Of a DNA stretch of 64,000 nucleotides, positions 60,301 through 63,797 are shown piece after piece. Each line of letters begins with the position of its first letter. The stretch's first letter is position 1. The DNA is from Trissonchulus latispiculum (Eukaryota; Nematoda; Enoplea; Enoplida; Ironidae): positions 1-64,000 of the forward strand of contig JASAND010015763.1 in NCBI GenBank assembly GCA_030248195.1, in the 5' to 3' direction. The position numbers and the translations under genes are program-made. A model generated the notes under the pieces. That model was not told where the DNA came from. It ran no database searches and was given only the letters and a program-made list of their open reading frames with translations.

Positions 60301-62500
60301 CAAATTTCTAAAATAAAGCATTTACTAGATGTATTCTCTCTAAACTTTCTATGATAACACGGGAATTTCATTTATTCTGAAACTCATTCAGTAAACATAT
60401 ATTAGTGTAGTTTCGGTATTCCGTGACAACATCAACTGGAGAGAGATACAGACAGATTCCCAAGCCAGATTTAAAGTCTAAACCTCAGTACCACCTGTCA
60501 TAGGCAGTCATCAATTGTGTCCACATGAAATAAATTTCAATTTGAATTTAGCTAAACTATTCAGCATAAACCCCGCCTTGCGTATTTAGTTTTTCAAAGT
60601 ATGGTTTTTGTTGCATGTGGCTAAAATATTTAAATCCAAGTAATTGCCAGAGTAAATCTTTTTTCAATATAATTTGCTCATTTGTTCGCTGAAGAAAGGG
60701 AAAGCAAAAAACACGAGTAGTAAAATTGAACACTAAGTATACCATTTAAAATGCTGTCTACCGCACGTTTTTTACATTTTAGAAAAATCACCTTCACTTC
60801 GAAAGGTAAGTGAGTGATCAACTGTACCTTATACAGTTACGATTGTAAGCTGCCATAATATAAAACAATGTGTATACGGCTCTTGAGACATTGTCTCGCT
60901 GCGACGTCTAACAACTGGATATGGTGATTCATAGATTTTTAATTTAATGTGTGCATGTACATTGATCTGAAATGTGTCTGCGTTAGTAACCTGGAACTAG
61001 CTTATACAAAACTTAACCGATTAGGCTGAAAGCTGGCGTGAGTATATTTCTGATGCATCTGGATCAAATTCTCAAAATTCTATTCATTTAAAAATTTTGA
61101 TATTTTAAGGATGGGGTCAACATGTTGACTCTGATTTTGGTGAAAACTTTTAAGTAGGAGGTTTAAGGACGTTTTAGGGTAGTTCCGGACACAGACTTGC
61201 CCATCAATTCTAATTTTTTAATGGCAAGGTATAAGCTTAAGCGTTAACCTTATATCTCCAGCGGGCGCTGAGCCAACAAAGCAGAATCGTAAAACGGGCT
61301 TCAGTTCTATGTTCACTGTACCTAAAAAGCCCTTTATGCAAGTTTTTACCAAAGCAGTTTCCCTTTGCCCTCTTGAAATGTTTGATAGTGTTCTTATCCA
61401 AATGTTAAAGTCTTAGAAACGTTTGTTTAGAAATGTGTTCAAATACACTTAATTCAAAAGTTCAAATCGGATTTATTTTGCAGAAGTTAGACGCTGTAGT
61501 GCATAGCCGAATGATCTTGCTACATTGCACGTAGGGCACATAAGGCGAAGATTTTTTACGAGGTAGACTTGTGGGTGTAAGGGTTATCATTGAGCATATT
61601 GTATTTGAAAATTGTTTGACAAATGTTGCTCTTACCTTGGTTCATAAAGTATGCCCATCATCTTAGTCAGCAGATATGAATTCTTACAAACGCGTACCAA
61701 TTCATATGTGTTTCATGTTCACCAACTGTAAAATATTACTTATTACTGTAATTTCAGCTAAGTCACCAAGTTTATGGAAGCAAGTGTTTTAGAACAATTT
61801 TTTGGCAAGATTACATTTTTCAGCATTGCACATGTGTATATTTATCTCTTGGAAAACTATGCTATTGTTTATGAAGAAGCTCCCGTATTTGATGTAAGCT
61901 AACACTATCTTTCAGAAATGCATCTCTCATTCGCACAGTTAGCGCAACGCCGCTACTATCGTATTTAATGAGAGGGACGGGTCGATGTTTACGAAATAAA
62001 CTTTCTTCACCTTCCTGACTACAATTCGGTTCCTGCTATTTGATTGATTGCTGGTTAACTCTGAGATAAATTTATTACGATATCTTTTCGAAATAATTAT
62101 CTTTTAGTGGAAGCACCCTAAACAGCCTACACGCAGGTACAAATTTTATCAATGCATGGTTTATGTTGAACATACAAGTTTAAAAAGAGTCTCTAGAAAT
62201 ATTATAATTATGCACTTTTGCATTTAGTTACATAATGCCTATTAGACAATGTAAAATTAAACGTTTGTTGTAATACAGCATATAGTTGGCTGATTTTTGG
62301 TACTTAAGCATTATTTTCAAATTTTGAAGGACTTAACGATTATGTCATCTTTGGCTGGAATGTTCGCAATCACCACCGGAGGATCCATCATTTCTATCAT
62401 CGAGCTAGCAAATAAACTAATGGTATTGCTCAAGTATGTCCCAAGGATGTGCTTGAAACGCAAGCCTGTTATTTTGAATAAAAACAGCGGCCTAAACTAA
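18202..62500 (+). CDS. DEG/ENaC channel subunit with an inserted C-type-lectin-like domain (18 exons, 694 aa)
   Basis: Exons: 18202-18333, 19363-19458, 25751-25889, 27059-27131, 27808-27918, 30406-30537, 30667-30830, 34763-34929, 36945-37147, 38204-38295, 38404-38567, 42452-42529, 48589-48712, 59001-59082, 59278-59320, 60783-60805, 61824-61893, 62309-62500. All introns are GT-AG, phases agree, and the total is 2085 nt. Order in the protein: TM1 (about 8-29), FPSVTVCNYNPF (51-62), CTLD (126-270), CFFGGYHC (near 397-404), GDCYTF (417-422), GTKVIVHEQ strand (near 458-466), cysteine-rich segment (504-585), pre-TM2 strand, TM2 with G655-G656-S657 and E663. The family forms trimeric, sodium-selective, amiloride-sensitive plasma-membrane channels, gated by peptides, protons or force. 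Expected role: a cation channel with a lectin-like sensor in its ectodomain. Low-confidence parts are the N-terminus and exon 16. No in-frame stop interrupts the model. Confidence 0.88.
18541..19037. mobile_element. Foldback MITE in intron 1
   Basis: TATAAGAAGAAGAGTAAGCC and CTTCTCTTCTTGGCAT at the left are mirrored by ATGCCAAGAAGAGAA and TTACTCTTCTTCTATAATAT at the right. The inside repeats GGTCCCCGTTTGGTGGGG-like words and a CTCCGCCCACAATGCGCGAA segment in both orientations, so the RNA would fold into one long G/C-rich hairpin. Confidence 0.8.
19363..19458 (+). CDS. Channel exon 2: FPSVTVCN motif
   Basis: Residues 45-76. FEYNPQFPSVTVCNYNPFF is the signature strand after TM1 of DEG/ENaC channels (F-P-[AS]-V-T-[IV]-C-N). 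Acceptor TGTTTCAG, donor GTAAGC, phase 0 to 0. The next intron is 6.3 kb of nested repeats. Confidence 0.93.
19582..22115. mobile_element. 2.5-kb foldback element in intron 2
   Basis: GTCCGGGGACTCCTGCACAG at the left end is mirrored by CTGTGCAGGAGTCCCCGGAC at the right. The two arms (about 1.25 kb each) are collinear inverted copies along their whole length with scattered differences, meeting near 20870. A second foldback of the TTAAGGGGGG family occupies the centre. No transposase frame. Confidence 0.85.
20495..21240. mobile_element. TTAAGGGGGG foldback nested in the 2.5-kb element
   Basis: AATTTAAGGGGGGTCTAAAT at the left is mirrored by TTTGGACCCCCCCTTAAATT at the right. Inside each arm are the words TGATTTTTACGTATTT and GTGAGTCGTACGGTTGTTGC. 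Related to 5651-5860 and 32833-34075. Confidence 0.7.
23383..23793. mobile_element. MITE of the GAGTACATAATGATA family
   Basis: The left end has CAAGAGTACATAATGATATG and AGTGAAGGGCAAAACTATGC. The right end has GCATAGTTGCCCTTCACTGC and CATACTCTTAAG inverted. CCCCTTTTTGGAACTGTGTACC and its partners inside match 41700-42056. Confidence 0.6.
23791..23912 (+). repeat. CTGTCTCT minisatellite
   Basis: Degenerate tandem repeats of GTCTCTGTCTCTTA-like units. Low complexity; it makes a spurious open frame. Confidence 0.7.
24059..25045. repeat. Near-perfect 1-kb palindrome
   Basis: The sequence from TCTATGCTTCCGAGCAAAAT at 24063 reads back almost base for base as the reverse complement from about 25045, with the centre near 24550 (AAATTGTTACACATTACATTC). 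G-run lengths around 24310 and 24780 differ slightly. The outer 170 bp of each arm are the neighbouring element's arm; the inner part is a GAGTACATAATAGATAAGAG foldback. Confidence 0.88.
25063..25750. other. Remainder of intron 2
   Basis: No gene or clear repeat. It ends in the polypyrimidine-rich acceptor TTTCTCTTGCAG. Confidence 0.5.
25751..25889 (+). CDS. Channel exon 3
   Basis: Residues 77-122 (VRSLGEFKSITNLPANEALK and on to WKHTADDVK). It links the TM1-proximal strand to the CTLD. There is no diagnostic motif; support is from splice sites (TCTCTTGCAG, donor GTTTCT), phase 0 to 1, and the fit to both neighbours. Confidence 0.72.
25969..26105. mobile_element. GGGCCTTTTCAAGAAAGG hairpin MITE, copy 2
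   Basis: Same terminal stems as copy 1 with a shorter, diverged middle. It lies 80 bp after exon 3, in intron 3. The rest of the intron to 27058 holds nothing recognisable. Confidence 0.8.
27059..27131 (+). CDS. Channel exon 4: start of the C-type-lectin-like domain
   Basis: Residues 123-147. SCPNGWIRGREACYG is the N-terminal hairpin of long-form CTLDs (C-P-x-G-W...C-Y), with C126 and C137 as the expected disulfide. Acceptor GATTTAG, donor GTAAGA, phase 1 to 2. Confidence 0.85.
27132..27807. other. Intron 4
   Basis: Contains a 73-codon plus-strand frame (27279-27500) without family resemblance or usable splice phases. Ends in the acceptor CTTCTTTATACAG. Confidence 0.5.
27808..27918 (+). CDS. 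Channel exon 5: CTLD helices
   Basis: Residues 148-183. RDMESACRRLHPSSHLPIF followed by DADQWVDFL fits the CTLD pattern A-x-x-x-C-x-x-L-x-x-S-H-L and the second helix. C158 is expected to pair with C270. Donor GTGAGT is near ideal; phase 2 to 2. Confidence 0.88.
27919..30405. other. Intron 5
   Basis: Apart from the MITE at 29280-29470, no gene or repeat is recognised in this 2.5-kb intron. Confidence 0.45.
29280..29470. mobile_element. ACATGTGC-ended MITE, copy 1
   Basis: ACATGTGCAGGAGGGAAAAT with G runs, then ACCGGAAAAATCCGGATTCT, ending CCCAAGCACACGT. A copy in the opposite orientation is at 36159-36326 and a truncated one at 43915-44023. Confidence 0.65.
30406..30537 (+). CDS. Channel exon 6: CTLD core
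   Basis: Residues 184-227. NTMLGATYDRTTGLF replaces the usual W-I-G-L-x-x-D segment, followed by STSAKNCTL where W-x-D-G-S often lies. The acceptor is GTAGTTTAG at 30405, chosen because phase 2 opens the frame. Donor GTAAAG, phase 2. Confidence 0.8.
30667..30830 (+). CDS. Channel exon 7: end of the CTLD
   Basis: Residues 228-282. FRPDHKFDPAEDFCP, then SDCVCHVIVLICQI, closes the lectin-like fold with C245, C261/C263 and C270. The EPN/QPD and WND calcium-site motifs are absent. FCCEG follows as a linker. Acceptor TATTTAG, donor GTAAGC, phase 2 to 1. Confidence 0.86.
30955..31018 (+). repeat. (CA)n microsatellite
   Basis: CA dinucleotide run interrupted by CG and AA variants, in intron 7. Confidence 0.9.
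31138..31295. repeat. Cluster of GCAAGATA palindromic repeats
   Basis: GCAAGATAGT, ATCTTGCCA and AAATTTAGCAAGAT words alternate in both orientations about eight times, forming successive imperfect hairpins. Possibly a small foldback element. Confidence 0.7.
31423..31799 (-). mobile_element. tRNA-derived SINE, family A
   Basis: On the minus strand a tRNA-like head starts at 31799. Box A TGGCCGAGTGG is at 31780-31790 and box B GGTTCGAACCC at 31737-31747. A body of about 300 bp follows, ending in TTACC repeats at 31428-31440. Direct repeats ACTTTCAC at 31415-31422 and 31798-31805 look like the target duplication. It makes spurious long frames on both strands. Confidence 0.85.
32236..32650. mobile_element. 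MITE of the GAGTACATAATGATAAGAG family
   Basis: AGTACATAATCATAATAAGA and CTACTAGGCATACTC at the left; AGAGCATAGTCTTTCTCTGATAAC and GAGTACATCA at the right, inverted. Closest to 5060-5430, with shared internal GTCTGATTTGC. Confidence 0.6.
32833..34075. mobile_element. Foldback of the TTAAGGGGGG family in intron 7
   Basis: TTTAAGGGGGGTTCGCC at the left is mirrored by ATGGACCCCCTTTAG at the right, each followed inward by TTTTGCTCATTTTCWC-like sequence. The interior carries short spurious frames only. Confidence 0.65.
34317..34464. mobile_element. GGGCCTTTTCAAGAAAGG hairpin MITE, copy 3
   Basis: Best-preserved stems. It is flanked by TAT on both sides, suggesting a 3-bp target duplication. It lies 300 bp before exon 8. 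Confidence 0.85.
34763..34929 (+). CDS. Channel exon 8
   Basis: Residues 283-338 (GKCSQNSIESNEISLMDLNS and a helical segment IVEDFLKVALQLSTRTMDVF). It fills the variable finger-type region after the CTLD. No diagnostic motif; supported by acceptor TTGTTTTAG, donor GTAAGT and phase 1 to 0 fitting both neighbours. Confidence 0.76.
35268..36580. repeat. Composite region of GTCTCAGACATGTCTGAGAC repeats
   Basis: Words like GTCTCGGACATGTCTGAGAC and GACTAATTT recur in both orientations at 35268-35530 and 36340-36560. One 20-bp palindrome at 35304-35323 is perfect. The ACATGTGC MITE sits between the two blocks. Probably a foldback element invaded by a MITE. Confidence 0.6.
36159..36326. mobile_element. 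ACATGTGC-ended MITE, copy 2
   Basis: ACATGTGCTTGCTGGGGG to TCTCCGGCACATGT, with AATCCGGATTTTTCCGG inside. Reverse orientation relative to 29280-29470. Confidence 0.65.
36945..37147 (+). CDS. Channel exon 9: CFFGGYHC motif
   Basis: Residues 339-405. LERMSSFVTRCFFGGYHC matches the L-x-x-L-[IV]-x-x-C-x-[FY]-[ND]-G-x-x-C strand-turn of DEG/ENaC proteins. Acceptor GGTTTCAG, donor GTTGGT, phase 0 to 2. The frame stays open past the donor, but only this splice joins the next motif. Confidence 0.86.
37148..38203. other. Intron 9
   Basis: AT-rich, no recognised element. ATTAAA/AATAAA-type words occur but no gene ends here. Confidence 0.45.
38204..38295 (+). CDS. Channel exon 10: GDCYTF motif
   Basis: Residues 406-436. 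KLFNYFTEPTQGDCYTFAPP matches F-x-x-x-P-x-x-G-x-C-Y-T-F, among the most conserved ectodomain motifs of the family. Acceptor TTGTTTAG, donor GTGGGT, phase 2 to 1. Confidence 0.91.
38404..38567 (+). CDS. Channel exon 11: GxxVxIHEQ strand
   Basis: Residues 437-491. GVHLVLNTSF, then AGTKVIVHEQ and FIEGYYVPANHTLMIGIKI, corresponds to the palm strands G-L-x-L-x-L-N, A-G-x-[KR]-V-x-[IV]-H-x-[QD] and the P-x-G-x-x-T-x-[IV]-x-[IV] strand. Acceptor TTCTCAG, donor GTAAGC, phase 1 to 0. Confidence 0.93.
38811..39576. mobile_element. GGGCCCGTTGCATAAAA foldback, element 1 (intron 11)
   Basis: GGGGGCACGTTGCATAGAAA at the left, TTTTTATGCAACGAACGGGCC at the right (truncated here to the core TTTATGCAACG). The interior is rich in AATAAGT and its complement. 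Confidence 0.65.
39602..40390. mobile_element. GGGCCCGTTGCATAAAA foldback, element 2 (intron 11)
   Basis: AGGCCCGTTGCATAAAAGTG at the left, TTTTATGCAACGGGCCCA at the right. It begins 25 bp after element 1. A 64-codon frame at 40004-40198 lies inside and is judged non-coding. Confidence 0.7.
40480..40846. mobile_element. ATGGGTATG foldback MITE
   Basis: ATGGGTATGCCAACTTTACC and CTCCACAGCGAGTGCAGAGG at the left are mirrored by CCTCTGCACTCGCTGTGGAG and CATACCCAT at the right. The arms encode the same short peptide start on both strands. The centre is filled with TCTCGAAA repeats. Confidence 0.82.
40847..41699. other. Part of intron 11
   Basis: Degenerate AT-rich sequence with words shared with 14030-14400. 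No boundaries can be set. Confidence 0.35.
41700..42056. mobile_element. MITE of the GAGTACATAATGATA family
   Basis: GAGTGAGACAACAAGAACAA and CCCTCTCACACCGTCCCTAT at the left; GATGTGGGCGAGAGGGTCAT, GAGACTGCCTGTTGTCTCAC and CATTATGTGCTCTTG at the right. Internal parts match 23460-23720. Confidence 0.55.
42452..42529 (+). CDS. Channel exon 12: WPHSNC motif
   Basis: Residues 492-517. KLAWPHSNCVYESKKNNSYG corresponds to the L-x-x-P-Y-x-x-C segment just before the cysteine-rich helix. Acceptor CTGTTTAG, donor GTTAGT, phase 0 to 0. Confidence 0.87.
42716..43518. mobile_element. CAGTAAATACTG foldback, 0.8 kb
   Basis: TAATTTCTGAATTCAGTAAA with TACTGTATTTACTGG at the left is mirrored by TACAGTATTTACTGG and CAGAAATTACT at the right. 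The inner arms match further (TTTGTGTGTGGCTAG and partner). ATGTCGTAG flanks both ends (42707-42715, 43519-43527), a likely 9-bp target duplication. A decayed relative is at 60275-60410. Confidence 0.8.
43915..44023. mobile_element. ACATGTGC-ended MITE, truncated copy 3
   Basis: AAAATCCGGATTCTGGGTGG, a G run and CCCCCAAGCACATGT match the right half of 29280-29470. Confidence 0.55.
44020..45745 (+). pseudogene. Decayed retroviral-type (rve) integrase of a DNA transposon
   Basis: Pieces in three frames follow the integrase order. There is an HHCC zinc finger (HAGRDVIRERLRRDYH; CPVCCYRKP), then the catalytic core start (DCIDMSSNPDGAKKW, VKDHFSKYIWA), then QSDGFIEKANHILE with the third acidic residue. 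A C-terminal SH3-like part follows (SLPEVAVGDVVYLKIPRVDR; KAGVLF). The segment that should carry the second catalytic Asp is deleted after FGAPS, and at least three frameshifts break it. A GATGGT low-complexity insert lies at 44714-44810. KRBA2-like transposon integrases have this C-terminal pattern. It is inactive. Confidence 0.75.
46035..48100. mobile_element. 2-kb foldback nested in the integrase element
   Basis: The arm at 46035-46400 (CATTAGACATCGCAATGTGATG, written here as CATTAGACATCGCAATGTGA; TGGCGGCTAGCCCGAGGAGC) is mirrored at 47740-48100 (GCTCCTCGGGCTAGCCGCCA; CATTGTGATGTCTAATG). The middle 1.3 kb is single-copy within the window and non-coding. Confidence 0.75.
48589..48712 (+). 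CDS. Channel exon 13: cysteine-rich thumb-type segment
   Basis: Residues 518-558. KCILSCYHNYVMKYCNCSDE joins exon 12 to give S-Y-G-I-N-K-C-x-x-S-C-Y, the Y-S-x-x-x-C-x-x-S-C helix followed by C-x-C of DEG/ENaC channels. The donor is GTTAGT at 48713. This phase-1 choice avoids an in-frame TAG and gives the expected cysteine spacing with exon 14. Acceptor GGCTTTTAG. Confidence 0.92.
48713..49850. other. Intron 13, first part
   Basis: No recognised element. A GTAGTGGCGTTTCGTGGC-like degenerate repeat occurs at 49400-49490. Confidence 0.4.
49855..50749. mobile_element. TTAA-flanked GGTGG foldback, copy 1
   Basis: GGTGGAGATTCCTTTTGGAG at the left and CCAAAAGGAATCACCACC at the right, with TTAA on both sides (49851-49854, 50750-50753). 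Inner segments recur inverted in 57862-58671, for example GCAGCAATCGGGACAAC. TTAA duplication is typical of piggyBac and Kolobok elements. Confidence 0.8.
50756..51180 (+). pseudogene. Decayed copy of the 177-aa mobile-element gene
   Basis: It starts with MAIAVFALSCIG, then a stop, then SLGDIPLEVTLLIKFS and VHHFFLKAPNDPEAY, parallel to the intact gene at 1877-2410. After a frameshift, WDTTFHLRHLGQTMDIVS and VLMERQ follow the same order. Several stops and shifts make it non-functional. It abuts the TTAA element. The terminal Cys/His cluster is lost. Confidence 0.75.
51181..52114. other. Intron 13, middle part
   Basis: AT-rich. A small ACATTTACATTTTACAA repeat lies at 51740-51790. No gene. Confidence 0.4.
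52119..53090. mobile_element. TTAA-flanked GGTGGTGGTATCC element
   Basis: GGTGGTGGTATCCTTTTGTA at the left, AAAGGAAACCAGCACC at the right, with TTAA at 52115-52118 and 53091-53094. A 141-codon minus frame inside (52448-52873) has no family resemblance. A further left-end fragment is at 53614-53848. Confidence 0.7.
53199..53510 (+). mobile_element. tRNA-derived SINE, family B
   Basis: A 74-nt tRNA-like head (53199-53272) has a perfect 7-bp acceptor stem (GGTCCCG/CGGGACC), box A TGGTGTAGTGG and box B GGTTCGATCCC. The anticodon loop CTCTAGA would give CUA. The T stem pairs at only three of five positions, so it is not a working tRNA. A body of about 240 bp follows, ending near TTAGAAATAAAG. Confidence 0.82.
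53614..53848 (+). mobile_element. Left-end fragment of the GGTGGTGGTATCC element
   Basis: GGTGATTGTATCCTTTTGTG and CAATTTCTCAAAACTGTAGC follow the order of 52119-52370. No right end is found. Confidence 0.5.
53926..54311 (+). other. Open frame of unknown nature (128 codons)
   Basis: One frame stays open from an AG at 53925 (ISWEKTNARVPKNCFQLNLS ... GILLVSNNWYQHKILSKIL ... CKPLGSLDLPESILLGSI). Composition is protein-like, but I recognise no family. It lies just upstream of a decayed transposase-like gene and may belong to that element. It does not fit the channel's splice phases. Confidence 0.35.
54650..56950 (+). pseudogene. Decayed transposase-like mobile-element gene
   Basis: Acidic N-terminal part (DDFDSDSEDMDWLFM), basic patch KRKRGRLSLYEKYPKIAEIV, then in shifted frames ELRRRYDPESLVLSWSSIRR, QNDFATNERDDFQF and NKVNIRTVAVSQYYRTQGIH. 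Later shifted frames include SDHSLLFNPNARTAE and CDRQICACCDSPVRAEKFKT. The NKVNI-x-x-x-AVSQYY block resembles a core found in large uncharacterised transposase-like proteins of marine invertebrates. Multiple stops and shifts exclude function. Family assignment is tentative. Confidence 0.45.
56951..57857. other. Intron 13, late part
   Basis: Very AT-rich at 57540-57780 (TATATTA words). No gene. Confidence 0.4.
57862..58671. mobile_element. TTAA-flanked GGTGG foldback, copy 2
   Basis: GGTGGTGATTCCTTTAGGGC at the left, TAAAAGGAGTCACCACC at the right, flanked by TTAA (57858-57861, 58672-58675). Largely the inverted counterpart of 49855-50749. Confidence 0.8.
59001..59082 (+). CDS. Channel exon 14: CYCPSRC motif
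   Basis: Residues 559-585. KCVISLGDIREVENNWHKQC followed by YCPSRC corresponds to the final cysteines and the C-x-C-P-x-x-C turn of DEG/ENaC. Acceptor ATATTGTAG, donor GTAAAA, phase 1 to 2. This exon comes 10.3 kb after exon 13. Confidence 0.9.
59158..59235 (+). repeat. GTAATGTAT microsatellite-like repeat
   Basis: Degenerate units of TGTAATGTATG, in intron 14. Confidence 0.7.
59278..59320 (+). CDS. Channel exon 15: strand after the CP-x-x-C turn
   Basis: Residues 586-600. CPSRC-H-DVTYESTIS fits C-x-x-x-x-Y-x-x-x-x-S that precedes the return to the membrane. Only 43 nt long. Acceptor CTGTTTTAG, donor GTACCG, phase 2 to 0. A TTAA element begins 21 bp downstream. Confidence 0.9.
59342..59941. 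mobile_element. piggyBac-like MITE with five GC-rich palindromes (intron 15)
   Basis: CACGTTGGCTGCG at the left and CGCAGCCAACGTG at the right are perfect inverted repeats flanked by TTAA (59338-59341, 59942-59945). The inside carries palindromes at 59483-59502, 59540-59558 (one base lost), 59734-59753, 59866-59883 and 59907-59926. No transposase. Confidence 0.87.
59483..59926. repeat. Array of GCCGCCCACCGGTGGGCGGC palindromes
   Basis: Five copies of a 20-bp self-complementary sequence centred on CCGG. Three are perfect over 20 bp and one over the inner 16. Three TTGC- or TATA-flanked copies are preceded by AAATGTGCG. The AT-rich spacers make them stand out. Confidence 0.93.
60275..60410 (+). 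mobile_element. Decayed arm of the CAGTAAATACTG foldback
   Basis: CCAGTAAATATTGTATTTACTA, shortened here to AGTAAATATTGTATTTACT, and CTGAAACTCATTCAGTAAA follow the order of 42730-42855. Confidence 0.5.
60783..60805 (+). CDS. Channel exon 16: 23-nt micro-exon
   Basis: Encodes KNHLHFE plus two bases. Chosen because its strong donor (AAAG/GTAAGTGAG), acceptor (TTTACATTTTAG) and phase 0 to 2 are exactly what exons 15 and 17 require, and length fits the strand before TM2. Without it the frame does not join. A different exon in this place cannot be excluded. Confidence 0.68.
60806..61823. other. Intron 16
   Basis: No gene or repeat recognised. Ends TTACATTTTTCAG. Confidence 0.5.
61824..61893 (+). 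CDS. Channel exon 17: pre-TM2 strand
   Basis: Residues 608-631. IAHVYIYLLENYAIVYEEAP matches the A-x-[VL]-x-[IV]-Y-[FY]-x-x-L-x-[YF]-x-x-[IV]-x-[EQ]-x-P strand that leads into TM2. Donor GTAAGC, phase 2 to 0. Confidence 0.9.
62309..62500 (+). CDS. Channel exon 18: TM2 with G-x-S filter and short C-tail
   Basis: Residues 632-694. SSLAGMFAITTGGSIISIIE carries G655-G656-S657 at the selectivity-filter position and the conserved E663; S644 falls at the degenerin site by alignment. A basic C-tail of about 25 residues (KYVPRMCLKRKP) follows. A TGA at 62291 bars extension upstream. Stop TAA at 62498-62500. Polyadenylation candidates ATTAAA at 62533 and AATAAA at 62612. Confidence 0.93.
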   Translation, partial: HYFQILKDLTIMSSLAGMFAITTGGSIISIIELANKLMVLLKYVPRMCLKRKPVILNKNSGLN

Positions 62501-63012
62501 ATATTTAAAGGATGGGCTTTGTTTTATTATTGATTAAAGTATCTTCTAGAATGACGTTTTGGTTACCAACAGTGCTCTTTTGTGGAAAATACTCACTTGA
62601 TTTTAAGTAATAATAAAGCTTAACGTTTTCTTCTGTCTCAGCCGAGCCGAATGTGTTCGGTTTTGTCGGGACCGGGAAGCATACAGAAAGTGTACAACGT
62701 GGGGGTTGGGGTTGGATTAGTCTACTCTGTTTATACGCTCCATGGAAAGTGTAAAGAATGTGTGTTGTCTGCAAGACAGTTTCCCGGATAGCCACTTATG
62801 CTCTGGTCGTTTTTTCCAGTAATCTAGACACCTTATAGAAAAGAATGAAAGGTTGCATATTGATGCAAGAAGTTTAGAGAACGACAGCTTCCATGAACTA
62901 ACTACTACGACTGCAACTGTAGTAAATTTTATTGTGCCTTTATTTTGGCTCCCACTTCTGTCTTCCTCAATATTAATTTCCTTAGCTTGCCTGTCACTTT
63001 AGCGCTTTTCAT
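62501..63012. other. Gap between two convergent genes
   Basis: It holds candidate plus-strand polyadenylation signals (62533, 62612). For the minus-strand gene, TTTATT at 62928-62933 and 62939-62944 reads AATAAA, 70-85 bp past its stop. Confidence 0.5.
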
Positions 63013-63747
63013 TTATGCGAAGTTCATTGCTAACTGTAGTCTAATCAGAGCAAACTTTTCCTTCCAGTTAGGTTTAACTTCTACATATAGTAATTCTGGC
63101 AAGATGTATACGAATGGCATGGCCGCAAAACTATCTCGTCCCAACATCAGTTGCGGTCCTCTCAAACTTAGGGCGAAGATTTTGAGCATTTCCAGAACTC
63201 CGTTGTTTTCGATATCTGTGACACACCCACACGCTTTGGAGTTGGTGGGCGGATTTTCTACGATGCTTTGATAGGCTGCCTTGGCTTCGTTCCAGACTTC
63301 CTGCATGTGAAATTCGTGCACAACTCGTTCCAAAGCCCCGTACTGTTTGCCCTCTATGTTTCTGCCAATACTGTATTTCTTGTTATCCATATCTTGAAGG
63401 ATGTTATCAATGATACGTAAGCTTCGGGTTTTGAAGGAATCCTTTCTGGCCATTGACGGAGCGTGGTCCAGGATTGGTGAGTCGGCATTCAGATCCCGAT
63501 TCAATGTTGGTACGGAATTGTCTTCGGTAACTTCTGGATCGAATTCCTTGAGATCTTCCACCGTGAAAGAGTGAATCCCGTGAGCCACAGCCCCAGCAAA
63601 TCTGTCCGAGGCTCCCAGCGATTTCAGAATCTGTTGACAATTTTCATTTTCAGCTGTTGCTTCATTCTCCGGGGTGTCCTGGAGACCGTGAGCTCCAATT
63701 CCAATGAATAGGCAGATGACAAGGCAAAGACACAGGAATAGTTTCAT
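63013..63747 (-). CDS. Secreted protein of unknown function (244 aa)
   Basis: An intact single frame starting MKLFLCLCLVICLFIGIGAHG, a classic signal peptide with likely cleavage after residue 20 or so. The mature part is acidic at first (QDTPENEATAENENCQQIL), then has SFTVEDLKEFDPEVTED, a helical middle, and a late ACGCVTDIENNGVLEMLKIF segment. Few cysteines, so at most one or two disulfides. There is no second membrane segment. A TATATA box at 63792-63797 and AATAAA signals downstream bound a compact intron-less gene. I do not recognise the family. It converges on the channel gene; no functional link is implied. Confidence 0.8.
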   Translation of the reverse strand: MKLFLCLCLVICLFIGIGAHGLQDTPENEATAENENCQQILKSLGASDRFAGAVAHGIHSFTVEDLKEFDPEVTEDNSVPTLNRDLNADSPILDHAPSMARKDSFKTRSLRIIDNILQDMDNKKYSIGRNIEGKQYGALERVVHEFHMQEVWNEAKAAYQSIVENPPTNSKACGCVTDIENNGVLEMLKIFALSLRGPQLMLGRDSFAAMPFVYILPELLYVEVKPNWKEKFALIRLQLAMNFA

Positions 63748-63791
63748 GATGAGAAGTGCTAAAGCAGAAACACACGACGCTACAGATTTGG

Positions 63792-63797
63792 TATATA
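63792..63797 (-). promoter_or_regulatory. TATA box of the secreted-protein gene
   Basis: TATATA about 45 bp before the ATG on the minus strand, giving a leader of roughly 15-20 nt. Confidence 0.4.
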
